From Apostichopus japonicus (taxonomy: Eukaryota; Echinodermata; Holothuroidea; Aspidochirotida; Stichopodidae), in the NCBI RefSeq assembly GCF_037975245.1, contig NC_092576.1:31412611-31476610 (forward strand): 64,000 bases of DNA, given 5' to 3'. Of this stretch, positions 60,239 to 64,000 are shown one piece after another. Numbering within the stretch: position 1 is the stretch's first letter; each line of letters starts with the position of its first letter. Below the pieces are notes generated by a model. It had not been told where the DNA came from, did no database searches, and saw only the letters and a program-made list of their open reading frames with translations. Position numbers and translations under genes: made by a program.

Positions 60239-60919
60239 TTATATATTTTTACTGTGAAAATATTATGGACATTTCACCTTATTATTATGGACATTTCACC
60301 TTTTGATGCGGACCTCCGGTTTCGTTATGATATCTTTTTACTTTGGAAATCTTGTGGACATTTCATATTTTGATGCGGACTTCCTATCAATTTATTTTGT
60401 GGTTTGGATCTCTGTGTTTCATCAAGAGTGTTATGTTTTGATTCACTTGGATTGTTTTCATGTATTTATATCTATGTACGGCACCGTAAGTTGTTTTTAC
60501 TTTTATCAGTTGTATCTGGAATGTGACCTCACATGAGTCCAAATTGCACTTTCGCGCGAGCCGCGTTATTCCTTTAGGGTATGAACACGTGCATGTAAGG
60601 TCATATTACTTTTCTATTACTCTCGTATTGCGTAACTTTCTTCTTTCGCAGTCGAGCTAGGACATATTTTTTTTAGTCGGTACAGATTGACATGTGATAC
60701 GTTTTTATCTCAAAAGTTAGTTCTGAACCCATATTAAGAGTTAAATCAAATGTTATTGTGTGTATAGGCTCTCGTGCATGGCAGGCACTATTAGCTATAC
60801 TTTGCTTTTATACGTATTCATGTATTTGGATTTCTTTTTGTATTAGTATGTTTATGATTTTAGATTCGTGTCTAATTAGCGATCCTTACTATTTTGTTTT
60901 CATAACTTGGGAACAAGTT
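60239..60919. other. 3' untranslated region of the retrotransposon
   Basis: AT-rich, no open frame of note. A tandem phrase ttatggacatttcacctt appears twice at 60262-60303, and variants with gatgcggac(c/t)t follow near 60305 and 60372. Confidence 0.6.
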
Positions 60920-60939
60920 AAGGACTGAGAAGGGGATAG
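60920..60939 (+). promoter_or_regulatory. Polypurine tract
   Basis: aaggactgagaaggggatag, purine-rich, ending exactly where the 3' LTR starts. Primes plus-strand DNA synthesis in this class of elements. Confidence 0.75.
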
Positions 60940-61495
60940 TGTGATGCCGTTGGTCATCATATATGTCGCCCTCTATTTGTCGTAGGCTACATTACGTAAT
61001 ATTACAGGTCACGTGATGTCTGCTCACCAGCTCAGCTGAAGCAGACCTCAAGAATTGTGACCAGTCTTCGCTCCCGATCTGAATCGTTCGGTTCGGTAGT
61101 AGCCCTGGCTCCGACCATTGTGGTCGTACTTGTATCTGTCTTGTATTCGTCTTTTATACACTTTTGTACGTATCGTTATAGGACTCTACTTCGGTATTGA
61201 GACCTCGTTTGTGACCATTATCGTTAAGTGCATGTTTTTCTATCTATTTTTGAGGGCTTCGTGCCATTGTATTGTTTGTACCGTGGCTGGTTAAAGTAAT
61301 AGATTGCGAAATCTACACAGCGCTTGTTCTTTACTCGTTTATCTATGTGTTATATCTTTTGCATGTGATTGCGAGATTTAAGGCTCGTCGTTTACTAACA
61401 TACAACCATCCAAGCCGCATTTGTTTCCATACCACCACCAGTCCTCAGCAGGGAATATTTGGACGCCCAGAATCTTAGACTGAGTTAGCGTTACA
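60940..61495 (+). repeat. 3' LTR (556 bp)
   Basis: Same length as the 5' LTR and identical to it except at 61392 (t instead of g). Ends TTACA followed by host sequence atattatag. Confidence 0.95.
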
Positions 61496-62675
61496 ATATT
61501 ATAGTTTTATTTACATGTATTCTTTGTTTATTTTTTTTATTTCTTTTGTTCCTTTACTATTTTTCTGTCTCAATTTCAATGATTTGTTTGGAGTTCATTC
61601 ATCATACTACTTTGGAGCTTTCTTACTACGTCAACCCACCTTACTGATACTGTACACAAAGGTAGTTCCCAAACCCTTACACAAGTTGTGTTCTTGAATA
61701 CTTGAAATGCAGAGCTGCGTTTGTAATGTATTTAAACCATGATACAATTGAACTGTATTGAGGTTTGACGAATGACGTAACAGGGTGTGATTGAGCCAAT
61801 GTTATCCTTGTAAGATATCATGATAAAAGTTTTTTTTATATGAGTTCTGCGGATACTGTTCACCCTTTGATGAAATACGACCTTCACAGAAATCAATACA
61901 TTTATGATCAAAATGGTATTTTCCCATGGAAGGAGACTTGTTAATGTTACATTTCCTCAGCTATGGTGCTATATGGTGGTCACAACGTTTGCACAGTTTA
62001 GCTAGTTGACATCAAATGTCAAATGAACTAATATCAATGGGTAAATTTCTTCTACTCGGAATGGGTAACCTACATGTTTCCGTCTTGAGATAAGGTAGGT
62101 ACAAGGGTTTCACTTTTTTATTTATCCCCTTTGACTTCAGATTACTAGTGACGTCCAATAAAATCGATAAGGTCCTAATCTCATATGTGCAACCCACAAA
62201 CCAACTTCCAAGTATAAAGATTGTCAATCGGATACACGTACAGAGGTATGGGTGTAACAAGAAAGCAGTGCACACATATATACCAAAAACATATGCACAG
62301 AGCCGCATATATACGGCCTTGCATACACATACCAACGCTATCACGAGTCTAAGGTTTGAATTGTCATTGAAGCTGTACTGTAACGAACTTATTTTATGCA
62401 ATAGATCGTTGTTCTTACAACCAGGGATAAGCTATACCCCATTTCAAAATCAAAGAAACAACAGTGTATGCATTCTTGCGGAACGGAAACTTAAGCAAAT
62501 ATTGCTCGGCTACATCTGCTAAAATGTTGTGGATATCATGTTTGATGCTTGTTTGCATGTTTGATCTCATCAAAACGTCAATTTACATGTCCCTTCTACG
62601 CTTCCGTACGAACCTGTGCTTTCATTACTGTGTACTAAGACTAGCTCTCCAGTAGGTCCTGGGCTATTTGTAGAT
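61496..62675. other. Host flank, nothing firm
   Basis: AT-rich. A possible acceptor (ccctttgacttcag, about 62138) and donor (acagag|gtatgg, about 62245) bracket a short open stretch, but there is no partner exon or recognisable peptide. Confidence 0.35.
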
Positions 62676-63034
62676 TAGTTGGAAAGTCTGTAGAAACAAC
62701 ATCATTCAACCTTTATTGTAAAATGGTGATGCTCGAAGTGTAATTATGGACCAATCACACCATTCTTGATACTTTCAGGGATGGAAAAGTTCTGTTCAAC
62801 TATTGTGGGAGTGTTCCTCTTCATTTGACACGGGAATGGAAAAAAGTTCGTAGAAACTACATCAATAGACCCTTATTTGTTTGGTTGAGATGGCCGCAGT
62901 GTAATCATGGAACAATGACAACATGCATGATACTCTAAAGTAAAGAGAACTTCAATTCAACTTTTGTGGGACCGTTCCATTAAATTTCACACTATATATT
63001 GGGGAAAGTCCGTAGAAACTACAACAATCAACCC
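62676..63034. repeat. ~161-bp tandem repeat, 2-3 diverged copies
   Basis: g(t)(c/t)(t/c)gtagaaac(a/t)acatcaat recurs at 62686, 62846 and 63008 (periods 160 and 162), with shared inner phrases (gtgtaat(t/c)atgga(c/a)caat; caact(a/t)ttgtggga(g/c)(t/c)gttcc). Confidence 0.75.
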
Positions 63035-63290
63035 TCTTCAACATATGAGGCATACATTCATCTGTAAACCGCGGACGGACCGCTGATTACACGCCGACTG
63101 GATGATACATCGCCGAACCACCAGCGGTTCAGAAATGAATGCTAGTGACCACCAAGAAGCCGCTGACGAAACAACGAACATTTGATCGATGACCCACAGT
63201 CTGTTGACACCGGAGGGTCGACGATGTGTCATCATAAGGGCTGCCATCTGAAAATCTTAGTAAAATACCTTTATGTGTAAAAGTAAGTTG

Positions 63291-63329
63291 GCCTGACGTT
63301 TCGATCCTAGCAGGATCTTCTTCAGAGGC
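63291..63329 (-). ncRNA. Hammerhead-ribozyme-like motif (Penelope-type)
   Basis: On the minus strand: GCCT, CTGAAGA, A, GATCC-tgcta-GGATC, GAAA, CGTC, AGGC. This gives stem I (GCCT/AGGC), the CUGANGA box, a 5-bp stem II, the GAAA box, a minimal stem III and a GUC cleavage triplet. One extra A lies between CUGAAGA and stem II. Penelope-like retroelements are known to carry such minimal type I hammerheads near their termini. No Penelope coding region is in the window, so this would be an end fragment. Confidence 0.5.
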
Positions 63330-63602
63330 TAAATGACAAGTTACAGTAACAGAGGGGACAAAAACACGCACAGAATACAGACAGGTTAATGAGCACGGTG
63401 AACACAATGAGATGGATGAAAGGGGATTATAAGTAGAAAGCAACAGGAGAAGAGGAGAGGAAGGAGATAAACTGTGGAGGGACAAAGAGAGGATTAAAGG
63501 CACAGGGTGAGGAATAAACTGGAGAGGGACAAAGACAGAAAGGTGTGAAGAAAAAATACCTTTAAGAAGAAGCAAACACAGTACTTGGCATGATCTTGCA
63601 AA

Positions 63603-63903
63603 TGAAAATGGTAATGAGTTGGAAAATCAAGAACAGTGAAAAAACTTTCAGCCTCCACCGGGATTCGAACTACGGGCCTTCCGCTCTGTAAGCGGACACC
63701 CTAACCACTAGGCTATGGACACTCATTGTATGTCCAGAGGTTCGAAACCGGTAAGGAAGGTCGTAATTCCACTGTTGGCGGTTGTCACCTGTAACGAACA
63801 ATACTAGTTCTGTTTTTTGTGGCATATTTTGCCTTACTCTAGGGATCAAACATGATGCTAACCAACTCGAAATTATTTGTGATTCCTAAAGCCGGATCTC
63901 GAA

Positions 63904-63904
<1 letters not shown>
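63603..63904 (-). repeat. tRNA-derived SINE, best-preserved copy
   Basis: On the minus strand the A-box tagcctagtgg (63705-63715) and B-box gttcgaatccc (63660-63670) are Pol III promoter elements. Between them a TCCGC-ttacaga-GCGGA arm mimics an anticodon stem-loop. The T-arm does not pair and there is no acceptor stem, so it is not a tRNA gene. A roughly 190-bp head precedes the tRNA-like part (a second B-box-like ggttcgaaacc lies on the opposite strand at about 63740), and a tail containing ttttttcactgttcttga follows. The TA tract lies at the head side. It aligns end to end with 15930-16228. Confidence 0.75.
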
Positions 63905-63960
<56 letters not shown>

Positions 63961-63962
63961 CA
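63905..63962. repeat. TA microsatellite
   Basis: Alternating TA adjoining the SINE, the same association as at 15879-15929 and 16229-16485. Confidence 0.95.
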
Positions 63963-64000
63963 CATACATATCTTAATAGTGTTTAAGAAGCTATGCTTTG

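Larger units (their letters stand above)
52807..61495 (+). mobile_element. Full-length Ty3/gypsy LTR retrotransposon, 8.7 kb
   Basis: Bounded by two 556-bp direct repeats starting TGTGATGCC and ending GTTACA. Inside, in order: primer-binding site, gag (broken), a -1 frameshift signal, pol in the order protease-RT-RNase H-integrase (the Ty3/gypsy order), a short unassigned frame and a polypurine tract. There is no recognisable env. The LTRs differ at one base, so the insertion is young by family standards. The target duplication is unclear: atag precedes both LTRs, but in front of the 3' LTR it is part of the polypurine end, and atag reappears only 5 bases after the 3' LTR. The gag lesions mean this copy cannot make normal Gag, though pol is intact. 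Confidence 0.95.

Noticed and set aside
52807-61495. Endogenous retrovirus with env
   Set aside because: No env-like frame with signal peptide or membrane anchor between pol and the 3' LTR; treated as a Ty3/gypsy retrotransposon.
62148-62522. 124-codon open frame as a gene
   Set aside because: Starts at a non-ATG codon, has no recognisable domain, and overlaps an equally long minus-strand frame.
63650-63722. Functional tRNA gene (anticodon-loop position ACA)
   Set aside because: A and B boxes are good, but the T-arm does not pair and no acceptor stem exists; a SINE.

Overview
This is animal (metazoan) nuclear DNA. It is AT-rich, intron-dominated and loaded with mobile elements and satellites. 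There are no bacterial-style operons, and the single host-gene model rests on GT-AG-bounded exons whose phases fit across kilobases. The style (tRNA-derived SINEs, short hAT-like elements starting CAGGGGCGTAGCCAGGA, an abundant Ty3/gypsy element, a Penelope-type hammerhead motif) suggests a marine invertebrate, perhaps an echinoderm such as a sea cucumber. The species assignment is inference only.

Layout. About 0.97-21.0 kb: 3' part of one plus-strand host gene, read from exons at 974-1182, 11303-11379, two duplicated 26-nt microexons (20003-20028, 20372-20397) and a terminal exon (20849-20990) ending in a Ser/Glu/Gly-rich acidic tail. Its introns hold a hairpin-headed dispersed repeat, a broken THAP-domain relic, a 301-bp tandem triplication, a 1.2-kb hAT-like element between TA microsatellites, and SINE copies. 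About 21-28 kb: mostly featureless AT-rich DNA with a large tandem duplication and one weak minus-strand candidate exon. About 28-35 kb: scattered minus-strand fragments of a decayed Ty3/gypsy integrase. About 36.1-37.9 kb: a 5'-truncated LINE with a cleanly nested 534-bp hAT-like element that carries a long hairpin. About 38.5-41.5 kb: a nest of hAT-like elements.

About 40.6-51.0 kb is a satellite cluster. Its core is roughly 120 copies of a 48-bp minisatellite, open as 16-codon repeats and with near-identical blocks spaced 1,860 bp apart. It is followed by 77-bp, 35-bp, 72-bp and 70-bp tandem repeats and GCATGC-rich DNA.

About 52.8-61.5 kb is a structurally complete, young Ty3/gypsy element. 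Two 556-bp LTRs differ at one base. It has a primer-binding site, gag, a canonical -1 frameshift signal (GGGAAAC, 7-nt spacer, stem-loop with a possible pseudoknot), an intact pol (protease, RT, RNase H, DD35E integrase) and a polypurine tract. Its gag is broken by a 613-bp TTAA-targeted terminal-inverted-repeat element and by a one-base frameshift, so this copy should need Gag from elsewhere. The right edge (62.7-64 kb) has a 160-bp tandem repeat, a hammerhead-ribozyme-like motif and a full-length SINE.

The strongest items for follow-up are the duplicated microexons that control access to the acidic tail, the frameshift signal together with the recent element-in-element insertion in gag, and the hammerhead-like motif.
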